Shown: positions 8,849-17,146 of the stretch, piece after piece
How the letters are laid out: each line of letters opens with the position of its first letter
Position numbering within the stretch: position 1 is the first letter of the stretch
Assembly: GCA_016699695.1 (NCBI GenBank)
Contig: CP065006.1
Coordinates: forward strand, 1,116,001-1,180,000
Direction: 5' to 3'
DNA length: 64,000 nt
From: Bacteroidota bacterium
GTDB taxonomy: Bacteria > Bacteroidota > Bacteroidia > Bacteroidales > UBA10428
Position numbers and translations under genes: made by a program
Notes under the pieces: model-generated
Databases searched by the model: none
What the model saw: only the letters and a program-made list of their open reading frames with translations
What the model was told of the DNA's origin: nothing

Positions 8849-9742
8849 ATGGAGATGGCGAAAAAGAATTCATTAGGAAGAGGATTAGGGGCTTTGATTG
8901 AAAGTCAGGAAACGGCACCACGTCCGCTAAACCATACAAGTTATAACAAACCCAGTGGAGTGGCCGAAATTGATTTGGATGAAATAGATGCCAACCCATA
9001 CCAGCCGCGTACTATATTCGACGAAGAAGCCTTACAGGAACTAGCCTCTTCCATAATAGAAATTGGTATTATCCAGCCCGTTACAGTGCGCGAGAAAAGC
9101 GATGGCAGATACCAGCTTATTTCTGGTGAACGCCGCCTGCGCGCCTCAAAAATGGCTGGTCTGAAAAAAATACCCGCATACATTCGCAAGGCCAACGACC
9201 AGAACATGCTAGAAATGGCACTGGTGGAAAACATACAACGCGAAGACCTCGATGCCATCGAAATAGCTATCAGTTACCAACGCTTAATCGATGAGTGTAG
9301 CCTAACGCAAGAACTCATGAGCCAGCGCGTAGGAAAAAAGAGAGCTACTGTAAGTAATTACCTTCGTCTGTTAAAATTACCTGCCGACATTCAGTTGGGT
9401 ATTAAAGAAAGAAAGGTCACCATGGGCCATGCACGTGCCCTGGTAAATATTGAAAAACCACAAGACCAATTACGAATTTTCAACAAAATTATAGAGCAGG
9501 AACTTTCGGTGCGCAAGGTAGAAGAACTGGTAAGGTTACATAACATGCCTACCGAAGATCCAAAGCCGAAAGCCCAGGTGGTAAAGGAATACGAAAGCCT
9601 GAAGCAGGATCTGGTTCGGTACTTTAATTCGCGAGTAGAGTTTAAACGCGACAATAATGGCACAGGTAAAATCGTTATCCCATTTCAATCAGACGAGGAT
9701 TTGGAGCGAATTATTGCTATTTTTGACAAGCTTAATACCTGA
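8849..9742 (+). CDS. parB: Chromosome-partitioning protein ParB
   Basis: This 297-residue protein binds parS and spreads as a CTP-dependent clamp. The N-terminal SLGRGLGALI is the ParA-stimulating motif, ENIQREDLDAIE and GERRLRASKMAGL are ParB/Srx boxes, and a helix-turn-helix lies around residues 150-180. The C-terminus would hold the dimerisation domain. The ATG at 8855 gives the more usual MAKKNSLGRG start, so initiation may be two codons downstream. It is 7 bases after parA. Confidence 0.95.
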   Translation: MEMAKKNSLGRGLGALIESQETAPRPLNHTSYNKPSGVAEIDLDEIDANPYQPRTIFDEEALQELASSIIEIGIIQPVTVREKSDGRYQLISGERRLRASKMAGLKKIPAYIRKANDQNMLEMALVENIQREDLDAIEIAISYQRLIDECSLTQELMSQRVGKKRATVSNYLRLLKLPADIQLGIKERKVTMGHARALVNIEKPQDQLRIFNKIIEQELSVRKVEELVRLHNMPTEDPKPKAQVVKEYESLKQDLVRYFNSRVEFKRDNNGTGKIVIPFQSDEDLERIIAIFDKLNT

Positions 9743-9754
9743 GAATAGACTTAA

Positions 9755-10384
9755 ATGTACAGCGGTACGCTAAAAACATACTTCATTTTAAGCATCCTTA
9801 TGGGTGCTTTCTTTGTTTTTTGTTCAGAGGCAAAAGCGCAAAGTGATACTCTCCAGAAGAATGAAACCCTGCTGACACAAGAAACTACTACTGCTGAGGA
9901 CGATACGGCAAAAAAGCCCCGCAAACACTCACCCAAAATAGCTACATTTTCTTCCATGCTGGTACCCGGTCTGGGGCAAGCATACAACCAGAAATATTGG
10001 AAAATACCAATTATATGGGGTGGCGGATTAGCACTTTATTCTTATTACGATTACAACAATGCTTATTACCATCGGTTTAAATTAGCCGACGAGCAAGTGG
10101 CTGAAGGCCTTCCGGTAACCGACCCAGACATACAAAAATTAGAGGATAACCCCGATGCAATTGAACAATATAAAAACTCCTTTCGCCGGCATCGCGACCG
10201 AGCCTTAATTTTTGCGGGGCTGCTCTATACTGCGAACGTGGTAGATGCTTTGGTTGATGCACATCTGCTCAGCTACGATATTAGCAAAGACTTGTCGATG
10301 CAATGGCAGCCTGCTTACATACCTCTCGATCCTGAAACTTATACACAGGGTGTATGGGGTGTAAACTTTCAAATCAGATTTTAG
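9755..10384 (+). CDS. DUF5683 domain protein
   Basis: This 209-residue protein has an N-terminal signal-like hydrophobic segment (about residues 9-28, ending AKA). A low-complexity linker follows, then ATFSSMLVPGLGQAYNQKYWK, split as SSMLVPGLGQ and YNQKYWK. That LPGxGQxYN motif marks the DUF5683 family, often found beside parAB in Bacteroidota. Two hydrophobic stretches near 85-100 and 150-165 suggest membrane association. The function is unknown; the conserved position implies an envelope or segregation role. It starts 12 bases after parB. Confidence 0.75.
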   Translation: MYSGTLKTYFILSILMGAFFVFCSEAKAQSDTLQKNETLLTQETTTAEDDTAKKPRKHSPKIATFSSMLVPGLGQAYNQKYWKIPIIWGGGLALYSYYDYNNAYYHRFKLADEQVAEGLPVTDPDIQKLEDNPDAIEQYKNSFRRHRDRALIFAGLLYTANVVDALVDAHLLSYDISKDLSMQWQPAYIPLDPETYTQGVWGVNFQIRF

Positions 10385-10397
10385 CAAAACACAAAAC

Positions 10398-11969
10398 ATG
10401 AGAACACTACTAACCACTTTACTGATTTTTTCTGCATTTACCTTTGCCCAGGCCAGCAACGATACAACACAGGTAGATCCTGACTCTGCCCTTTACTACC
10501 TCGAAATGCCCGATACAGCAGAATTCGATGCTGCCTTCGATGCCAATGTCGATACCATGCTAAACCTCTATTATGTAGATGAAAGCCTGAAAGAAAATGA
10601 TCTGCTCTCAGAGTCAAAAACTATCCCTGTGTTTCCTGACAGTGTGTATGCTGAACGTTTGGAAAAACTTCCAGTAATGGCCGAAATGACTTACAACAAC
10701 ATAGTACGCCGGTACATTGATGTGTATACCGTAAAAAAGCGGAGCTCCGTGGAAGTAATGCTGGGTCTCTCGGAACACTATTTTCCGCTATTCGATGAAA
10801 TTTTCGATTATTACGGGGTACCCAACGAACTGAAATACATGGCGATTATTGAATCTGCGCTCAATCCAAGAGCCTATTCAAGGGCAAGAGCCGTAGGGCT
10901 TTGGCAGTTTATGTATGGAACCGGCCGGGTTTATGGGCTCGAAATCAATTCGCTGGTCGATGAACGTATGGATCCGATTAAATCGACACATGCAGCAGCC
11001 CGCTTTATCCGCGATTTGTATGGGATGTATGGCGACTGGCTGATGGCCATTGCAGCCTATAATTGTGGGCCTGGCAATGTCAACAAGGCTATACGCCGAT
11101 CGGGTGGAAAGAAAACATTTTGGGAGATATATTATTACCTGCCCCGCGAAACCAGAGGTCATGTGCCGGCTTTTATTGCTGCCACTTATACCATGAACTA
11201 CTACCACGAACACGATCTGGAACCTAAGAATATCGATTTTCCGCACAATACTGATACAATTATGGTATCCGAAAAACTCCATCTTTCGCAGGTATCAGAA
11301 GTAATGGGGCTTCCGCTGAAACAATTGCAAGACTTGAACCCACAGTATCGCTACAATATTATTCCGGGGCAGATAAAGCCATATGCTTTAAGACTACCCA
11401 ACGAACAGGCTTTGGTCTTTATCGACCTGCAGGATTCTATTTTTCATTACAAAGATTCGGTCTATTTTAACTCGAAGCAAACTGCGGAACCACAACAATA
11501 TACTGCTCACGCCCCGCAGGCTCCGGGACCAGATTATATAAAACTTAACTATACCGTGAAATCCGGCGATGCTATTGGCCTGATTGCACAATGGTACAAT
11601 GTGCGTACTTCCGACATTGCCTATTGGAACAATATCAGAGGGAATGTCATTCGTGCCGGACAAAAGCTTGCCATATACAAACACAAAAACAGTGCTGGCA
11701 ATTATGCCGATCTGAACGATATGACCTATGCGCAGAAACAAGCCAGAATAGGTAAAACAGTTAGTCCTTCAACTGCTGCTGTTAGCCAGCCAGCGAATGA
11801 CGATAAGGGAGACTATGAAATTTACACCGTCCGATCAGGCGATACTCTTTGGGATATTGCCAAGCAGTATCCGGGGGTAAGCGATACCGACATTATGCGC
11901 TGGAACAACATCAGCAATGCCAGTTCGCTGAAACCGGGACAAAAACTTCGCATAAAGCCCAAATCATAA
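10398..11969 (+). CDS. MltD-like lytic transglycosylase with two LysM domains
   Basis: This 523-residue secreted enzyme would cleave the glycan strands of peptidoglycan, releasing 1,6-anhydro-muropeptides. It has a signal peptide (residues 1-19) and an SLT domain at about 130-250. Glu152 in MAIIESALNP is the catalytic residue, and GLWQFM and AYNCGPGNV are supporting motifs. Two LysM peptidoglycan-binding domains follow at about 378-425 and 475-520, each beginning YTV(K/R)SGD. It sits 13 bases after the DUF5683 gene. The acylation-like genes downstream are notable because glycan O-acetylation blocks lytic transglycosylases. Confidence 0.9.
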   Translation: MRTLLTTLLIFSAFTFAQASNDTTQVDPDSALYYLEMPDTAEFDAAFDANVDTMLNLYYVDESLKENDLLSESKTIPVFPDSVYAERLEKLPVMAEMTYNNIVRRYIDVYTVKKRSSVEVMLGLSEHYFPLFDEIFDYYGVPNELKYMAIIESALNPRAYSRARAVGLWQFMYGTGRVYGLEINSLVDERMDPIKSTHAAARFIRDLYGMYGDWLMAIAAYNCGPGNVNKAIRRSGGKKTFWEIYYYLPRETRGHVPAFIAATYTMNYYHEHDLEPKNIDFPHNTDTIMVSEKLHLSQVSEVMGLPLKQLQDLNPQYRYNIIPGQIKPYALRLPNEQALVFIDLQDSIFHYKDSVYFNSKQTAEPQQYTAHAPQAPGPDYIKLNYTVKSGDAIGLIAQWYNVRTSDIAYWNNIRGNVIRAGQKLAIYKHKNSAGNYADLNDMTYAQKQARIGKTVSPSTAAVSQPANDDKGDYEIYTVRSGDTLWDIAKQYPGVSDTDIMRWNNISNASSLKPGQKLRIKPKS

Positions 11970-11990
11970 ACTGACCATTTCCAGTTTTTC

Positions 11991-13475
11991 ATGCTTGTCA
12001 GACCCCATATAACCCTCTTGTTTTTGCTCACTGTATTTACCTTAATGCTGGTAGCCTCAGTTCTAATTCCTGAGGATGGAATACACCTTAGCGAAGATTT
12101 TACTATACGGTTTTATCCGGCCAAAGACCTTTTTGCCAAACAGGAAGAATATGCCGATATCAGTAAAATAATTGAGCAAAACCTTGTGCAAGAAGATTCC
12201 CTGCTCGTGAAAATCAGCACCGACAGCATGCAAGTAGCTATTGACACGCTAAGGGCCAATGCCGACAGTTTGAATGAATCGGTGCATAAAATCCAATTCC
12301 CAAACCACGACAGGTCTATACTTTATCCTGTATTCGATGCCCTCGAAAAGGCTATTGAGCAAGAAAAAGTTGTGCGCATTATGCATTTTGGCGATTCGCA
12401 AATCGAAGGAGACAGAATGACCGCTCTGCTGCGCAACAAGATGCAAAATAAATTTGGAGGTTCCGGCGTGGGATTACTGCCTGCAAGCCAGCCATATGAC
12501 TTTAGTTTTTCGGTATTTCACCGGTCAAGCGAAAATTGGAACCGTTATACACTTTACGGCATACGCGATACTCTGATAAAACATAACCGTTATGGTATAC
12601 TGGCTGGCTTCAGTAGTTTTACACCCCAACCTGCTGTCCTTAAGAAAAACAAAACCTCAAAAGAATCTGCCTGGATTTCCATACAAAAATCGCCCTATGC
12701 TTATAGGAATACCACAGAATTTGAGCAGTGCCGACTATTGTATGGCCATGGAGAAGAGGCATTCTCGGTAAAAGTTATAGTAAACAAGGAAGTAGCCGAT
12801 ACAGGTACCTACCCTCCTTCCGATGGACTTAAGCAAATACAGTGGTACTTCAATAGCCCTGTAAATAACCTATACATCGAACTAAGTGGATCGAGCAGTC
12901 CTGAAGTATATGGCATAGCCCTCGATGCAAAAAGCGGTGTTGCCGTCGACAACATTTCCATGCGCGGTTCAGCAGGACTTGTTTTTTCAAACAACAACGG
13001 AGAGTTGTTCAGAGCGATGGTCGAAAAACTTGATGTAAAACTCATTATTTTACAATTTGGAGGCAACATTGTGCCTAACATACGAAAGGATTACAGCTAT
13101 TACGAGCGTTGGTTCTACGCGCAACTAAGGTTTATCCGAGAGAATGCTCCCGGAGTGGAGATTATTGTAATCGGGCTTTCCGATATGTCGCAAAAGGTTA
13201 ACAACCGCTACGAATCGTATCCTAATATCGAAGCCATACGCGACGCAATGAAAAAAGCCAGTTTCAGGGCAGGTGCTGCCTATTGGGATATGTACGAAGC
13301 CATGGGCGGAAAAAACTCTATGCCAAGCTGGGTGTTTGCAAAACCAGCACTGGCTTCGAGCGATTTTGTTCATTTTACACCCAGGGGTGCTAACATCATT
13401 GCTACTATGTTTTACAATGCCCTCCTTTACGAATATCAACTCTATAGTAGAAAGATGAAAGCCTCCACGCAATGA
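11991..13475 (+). CDS. Membrane-anchored SGNH-family protein
   Basis: This 494-residue protein has an N-terminal transmembrane anchor (about residues 6-26). After a helical linker comes an SGNH-like domain: block I is IMHFGDSQIEGDRM with the nucleophile in GDS (around residue 130), and block V is SDFVHFTPRGANI with Asp and His near the C-terminus. Block III reads LQFGGN rather than GxND, so the oxyanion-hole residue may differ. By position it may be an O-acetyltransferase or esterase partner of the MBOAT protein. The target glycan is unknown. The stop overlaps the next ATG (ATGA). Confidence 0.7.
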   Translation: MLVRPHITLLFLLTVFTLMLVASVLIPEDGIHLSEDFTIRFYPAKDLFAKQEEYADISKIIEQNLVQEDSLLVKISTDSMQVAIDTLRANADSLNESVHKIQFPNHDRSILYPVFDALEKAIEQEKVVRIMHFGDSQIEGDRMTALLRNKMQNKFGGSGVGLLPASQPYDFSFSVFHRSSENWNRYTLYGIRDTLIKHNRYGILAGFSSFTPQPAVLKKNKTSKESAWISIQKSPYAYRNTTEFEQCRLLYGHGEEAFSVKVIVNKEVADTGTYPPSDGLKQIQWYFNSPVNNLYIELSGSSSPEVYGIALDAKSGVAVDNISMRGSAGLVFSNNNGELFRAMVEKLDVKLIILQFGGNIVPNIRKDYSYYERWFYAQLRFIRENAPGVEIIVIGLSDMSQKVNNRYESYPNIEAIRDAMKKASFRAGAAYWDMYEAMGGKNSMPSWVFAKPALASSDFVHFTPRGANIIATMFYNALLYEYQLYSRKMKASTQ

Positions 13476-14749
13476 AACAGTACCTGATAGTAATATTGCT
13501 TTTCATTCTTAACACAAAAGCCCAGACTCAGCAGACAGGCTATTTCATGGACCCTGCTGCAAACCCTATTGTTCAATTAAACCAAAATCGACTGGTATCT
13601 CCTGCAGACAGTGTCTATTTCGAGCCGTTTTTCAGAAAACTCGATAGCCTGGTATGTTTTGGCAGCGGAAAAATCAACATTGTGCATGTGGGAGGTTCGC
13701 ACATTCAGGCCGATATTTATACCCACCAGGTGCGCAAAAGCCTGCAGTCGATTCAGTACGACATGAATGGCGGCCGGGGACTTATCTTCCCATTTTCAAT
13801 GGCGCAAACCAACAATCCTTCGAATTACAAGGTAAGCTATACTGGCAGCTGGCGGTTTTGTAAAAGCACTAAAATTATGCTGGGATGCCCACTAGGACTG
13901 ACAGGTATGTCTGTGATCACAGAAGGGAATGCTACGATACAAATTGATATTAATGCAGATTCAAGTATTGCTTATCGTTTCGACAGACTAAGGGTGTATC
14001 ACCTGCCAAGCGATTTTAGGCTGTACCTCCAATCGGGCGATTCTTTGCTTTCAGGTCAATACATACCCGAACAGGGATATTCGCTGTTTTATGCCCCAAA
14101 CTCTGATAAAATAAAGTTAGTAATTGAGCGGCCAGACAGTACTGTGCACAATTTTACATTACTGGGCCTCTGGCCCGAAACCGATGGCCCCGGATTGGTA
14201 TACCATGCAGTTGGGGTCAACGGTGCCAGTTTGAGTTCTTACCTTGCTTGCGATTTGTTTGCTCTAAACCTTGCAAGTCTCAACCCCGACCTGATTATTT
14301 TTTCAATTGGCACCAACGATGCCAATACACGTAGTTTCGATGGTGAAAAATATTACCTTGAATATTCTCAACTTCTAAGTAAGTGCATGGAAGCCTGTCC
14401 CGGAGCCAGCATCCTGCTTACGGTACCAAACGATGCCTTTTACCATGCACGTTATGTGAATCAGAATGTGCCTTTGCTAAGGAAGGAAATATACAGGTTA
14501 GCTACATCCAACAATTATGGGGTTTGGGATTTCTTTGCTATCATGGGTGGAATTGGTTCTTCTCAAGTCTGGTATAACCAGCAATTGATGCGCTACGATC
14601 GTGTTCATTTCACAAAAGAGGGTTACTATCTGAAAGGCAACCTACTTACTTCTGCCTTGCTCAATGGATGGGAAAAAAATCTAGAAACGAGATATCACGA
14701 AAACAATTTGCAAAGTACTGCCCCGCTGGCAGTAAAAATAAAGCCATAA
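13472..14749 (+). CDS. Secreted SGNH/GDSL-family protein
   Basis: This 425-residue protein has a signal peptide (about residues 1-19). Block I is INIVHVGGSHIQAD, where GGS replaces GDS but the serine is kept. Block III is a standard SIGTNDANT, and block V is YDRVHFTKEGYY with the Asp-x-x-His pair. Thus Ser, Gly, Asn and His of the SGNH tetrad can all be placed. It overlaps the previous SGNH gene by four bases and precedes the MBOAT gene by 9 bases. This fits a PatB/AlgX-like periplasmic acetyltransferase, though an esterase cannot be ruled out. Confidence 0.72.
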   Translation: MKQYLIVILLFILNTKAQTQQTGYFMDPAANPIVQLNQNRLVSPADSVYFEPFFRKLDSLVCFGSGKINIVHVGGSHIQADIYTHQVRKSLQSIQYDMNGGRGLIFPFSMAQTNNPSNYKVSYTGSWRFCKSTKIMLGCPLGLTGMSVITEGNATIQIDINADSSIAYRFDRLRVYHLPSDFRLYLQSGDSLLSGQYIPEQGYSLFYAPNSDKIKLVIERPDSTVHNFTLLGLWPETDGPGLVYHAVGVNGASLSSYLACDLFALNLASLNPDLIIFSIGTNDANTRSFDGEKYYLEYSQLLSKCMEACPGASILLTVPNDAFYHARYVNQNVPLLRKEIYRLATSNNYGVWDFFAIMGGIGSSQVWYNQQLMRYDRVHFTKEGYYLKGNLLTSALLNGWEKNLETRYHENNLQSTAPLAVKIKP

Positions 14750-14758
14750 ACCAAAGCA

Positions 14759-16417
14759 ATGAAAGAGTTTCTTCAATCTGTCTTTCTCTTCGATCCCGCT
14801 AATCCGCTAATCTTTACGCGGTTTTTCTTCTGGGGTTTTTTTGCGGTGGTGTTGGTTTTTTATTCCCTGATATATAAAAACAAAAGCCTGCGTAATGTCT
14901 ATTTATTTGCCATAAGTCTTTTCTTTTATTACAAAACCGGGGGATTTTTCTTATTTATTCTTATTTTTTCTACCCTAACCGATTACGGAATTGGAATAGC
15001 CATTGGCAGTTCTGCCAGAGAAGTCAATAAAAAATTATGGCTGGCATTGAGCATCTTTTTAAATTTGGGCGTACTGGTCTTTTTTAAATACGATTACTTT
15101 TTTACCGAAACCTTTAACTCTGTTTTTAAAACCAACCTCGAAGTAGTAAACCATGCTGCCAGTTGGTCAAATGCCTTGTTCGGTACTCATTTCGATCTGG
15201 GAAAAATGCTTCCTCCGGTTGGTATTTCATTCTTTACATTTCAAACCATCAGCTATTCTGTTGATGTGTATCGCGGATTAGTTAAACCTGTGAAAAACCT
15301 GGCCGATTTTGGTTTCTACGTTTCGTTCTTTCCACAACTGGTGGCAGGACCCATTGTAAGAGCCGCAGAGTTTATTCCTCAACTTTATAAGGATTACAAG
15401 CTTACTTATTATGAATTTGGCTTGGCTTTCTATTTCATATTAAAAGGCCTTACCAAGAAAATGCTGATTGGTGATTATCTGGCTGTGAACCTAATTGACA
15501 GGGTATTTTCTAATCCGGCATCGTATTCAGGCTTCGAAAACCTGTCGGCCTTATTTGGTTATTCCATGCAGGTTTATTGCGATTTCTCGGGCTATACCGA
15601 TATCGCAATTGGTGTAGCCCTGCTGATGGGCTTTCATCTGCCGGTAAACTTCAACTCGCCCTACAAGGCCAGAAATGTCGGCGATTTCTGGAAACATTGG
15701 CACATGTCGCTCTCCTCATGGCTAAAAGATTACCTATATATTCCCATGGGGGGAAATCGTTCGGCCACCGGGTTTACTTACATCAGCCTGACGGTGGTTC
15801 TTATGTTCGTGATTTTGCTTACTGCTAAGCTAATCGTGATCCCGATTATCCTTGTTGCTGTAGCTGGGGTGTGGCTTCTTACCCGTGTGTTCCCCTCCAT
15901 CAAAACAGGTGTCACAACCAACATTAACCTGATGATGACCATGCTGTTAGGTGGACTTTGGCATGGCTCGAGCTGGATGTTTGTGGTCTGGGGAGGACTC
16001 AATGGTTTGGGCTTATTGGTATACAAAGGCTGGAAGAAAATAAGCCCCTATGAACACAGTACCCATTGGCTGGTCAACGCATGGCGTATTGCACTTACTT
16101 TTACCTTTATCACCTTTACACGTATCTGGTTTAGGGGAGAATCGATGCAGGGTACTTTCGATTTGTTGAGGCAGATAGGTACCAATTTTGGATGGGAGGC
16201 TTTGCCGGAAATGGTAACAAACTATTGGAAATCACTCTCGATGCTGGCTTTCGGACTGGTACTGCATTGGCTGCCCGAGCCTATAAAAAATATAGGTCGC
16301 AATTGGTTTATCCGTTGTCCGCTCTATCAAAAAATAATAGTGAGTTTTCTGATTGTATTTATTATTTACCAATCTGTGTCGGCCAGTTTAACACCCTTTA
16401 TTTATTTTCAGTTTTAA
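14759..16417 (+). CDS. MBOAT-family O-acyltransferase (AlgI/PatA-like)
   Basis: This 552-residue polytopic membrane protein has about ten hydrophobic segments. It carries the AlgI-type signature FWKHWHMSLSSWLKDYLYIP (around residues 305-324) and the catalytic histidine in GGLWHGSSW (around 400). Such proteins move acetyl groups across the inner membrane for O-acetylation of alginate, peptidoglycan or other polymers, with SGNH partners completing transfer outside. Two SGNH genes lie directly upstream in the same run. The polymer cannot be told from sequence; the adjacent lytic transglycosylase favours peptidoglycan. Confidence 0.85.
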   Translation: MKEFLQSVFLFDPANPLIFTRFFFWGFFAVVLVFYSLIYKNKSLRNVYLFAISLFFYYKTGGFFLFILIFSTLTDYGIGIAIGSSAREVNKKLWLALSIFLNLGVLVFFKYDYFFTETFNSVFKTNLEVVNHAASWSNALFGTHFDLGKMLPPVGISFFTFQTISYSVDVYRGLVKPVKNLADFGFYVSFFPQLVAGPIVRAAEFIPQLYKDYKLTYYEFGLAFYFILKGLTKKMLIGDYLAVNLIDRVFSNPASYSGFENLSALFGYSMQVYCDFSGYTDIAIGVALLMGFHLPVNFNSPYKARNVGDFWKHWHMSLSSWLKDYLYIPMGGNRSATGFTYISLTVVLMFVILLTAKLIVIPIILVAVAGVWLLTRVFPSIKTGVTTNINLMMTMLLGGLWHGSSWMFVVWGGLNGLGLLVYKGWKKISPYEHSTHWLVNAWRIALTFTFITFTRIWFRGESMQGTFDLLRQIGTNFGWEALPEMVTNYWKSLSMLAFGLVLHWLPEPIKNIGRNWFIRCPLYQKIIVSFLIVFIIYQSVSASLTPFIYFQF

Positions 16418-16486
16418 GCGACTTCTCTTTTTCTGAATATCCCTCTTGTTGTAAATCAAAATTCGGTTTATTCAAACCATTAATAA

Positions 16487-16624
16487 AGATTGCTTCGGCA
16501 AAATACGCATTTTTAGTCCATGGTAATTGTGCGTTGCCTCGCAATGACGGAACATAGCAACGTTATTGCCAGGAGGTACGACAAACCATAGCAGCGTCAT
16601 TGCGAGGAGGTACGAAGCAATCTG
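16487..16624. repeat. Left palindromic repeat of the GIY-YIG element
   Basis: The block is bounded by AGATTGCTTCG (16487-16497) and its exact inverse CGAAGCAATCT (16613-16623). Inside are CCTCGCAATGACG (16537-16549) and its exact inverse CGTCATTGCGAGG (16595-16607), plus a degenerate middle copy around GTTATTGCCAGGAGGTACGA (16562-16581). It is a longer relative of the block at 16994-17100, in the same orientation. Confidence 0.85.
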
Positions 16625-16652
16625 TATATCTTAGTAAAGGTAAGCTACTAAA

Positions 16653-16949
16653 TCATTCAAGGTCCTCGTTAAACAAATCATTCCAATCGGGGTTGAATCC
16701 AATAATTAATTCAATTTTTTTTGCTCTTGAACCACCTTTGATCTGCTTTTCTCTTGCAATGGCCTCTACAATTGAGGTATATCCTTCGAAATAAACCAAC
16801 TTTGCAATGTTATATCTTGAAGTAAATGAGTTAGAATACCTATTCATCCTATGCTCCATAATTCTATTACGCAATTGACTTGTAACCCCAACATAAAGCA
16901 CTGTATTGTTTCTATTTGTCATTATATATACATAGCCACCTCGCTGCAT
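16653..16949 (-). CDS. GIY-YIG nuclease domain protein
   Basis: This 98-residue protein is a stand-alone GIY-YIG nuclease domain. GYVYIMTN (residues 5-12) and LYVGVT (18-23) stand for the GIY and YIG motifs, Arg27 is the conserved arginine, and Glu67 in AREKQIKGG is the expected metal-binding glutamate, so the active site looks complete. It resembles the YhbQ/UPF0213-type short proteins often labelled UvrC-like. No DNA-binding extension is visible. Its placement between two palindromic repeat blocks suggests that the repeats may be its substrate. The biological role is unknown. Confidence 0.85.
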   Translation of the reverse strand: MQRGGYVYIMTNRNNTVLYVGVTSQLRNRIMEHRMNRYSNSFTSRYNIAKLVYFEGYTSIVEAIAREKQIKGGSRAKKIELIIGFNPDWNDLFNEDLE

Positions 16950-16993
16950 AATATTGTAATACTTAGATCGTGTAAATGAAACTAATTTGGTAA

Positions 16994-17100
16994 AGATTGC
17001 TTCGGCAACCTACCTATTATTAGTCAACGAAGTTTGAGCATTGCCTCGCAATGACGGGACATAGCAACGTTATTGCGAAGAGGTACGACGAAGCAATCTG
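16994..17100. repeat. Right palindromic repeat of the GIY-YIG element
   Basis: It begins AGATTGCTTCG (16994-17004) and ends with the inverse CGAAGCAATCT (17089-17099). The interior shares GCCTCGCAATGACGG and ACATAGCAACGTTATTGC with the left copy. About 25 bases near the left end differ between copies. Terminal inverted repeats would allow a long hairpin. Confidence 0.85.
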
Positions 17101-17146
17101 TTAAAGACCGAGTAAATTGAATATTTAAAAATTATCCACAAAGACA

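Larger units (their letters stand above)
16487..17100. mobile_element. Putative nuclease-repeat element (repeat / GIY-YIG gene / repeat)
   Basis: A single GIY-YIG nuclease gene on the minus strand is flanked by two direct copies of a palindromic repeat. The whole sits in the convergent gap between the MBOAT and nucleoside phosphorylase genes, where insertion would harm neither. No transposase is present. Mobility is an inference from the architecture, which resembles nuclease-linked or REP-like repeat elements. Confidence 0.5.

Noticed and set aside
7863..9850. Possible parS site near parAB
   Set aside because: No match to the TGTTTCACGTGAAACA consensus was seen in or around these genes on either strand by eye.
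16487..16624. CRISPR-like array at the repeated block
   Set aside because: The units are palindromic, only two or three in number, unequal in length and without regular spacers; no cas genes are near. They fit a repeat element instead.
17132..17140. TTATCCACA, a perfect DnaA-box-like 9-mer near the nucleoside phosphorylase stop
   Set aside because: It is isolated; another lies by chance inside the EF-G-like gene near 22823. No cluster of boxes, AT-rich unwinding region or dnaA gene is present, so it does not mark an origin.
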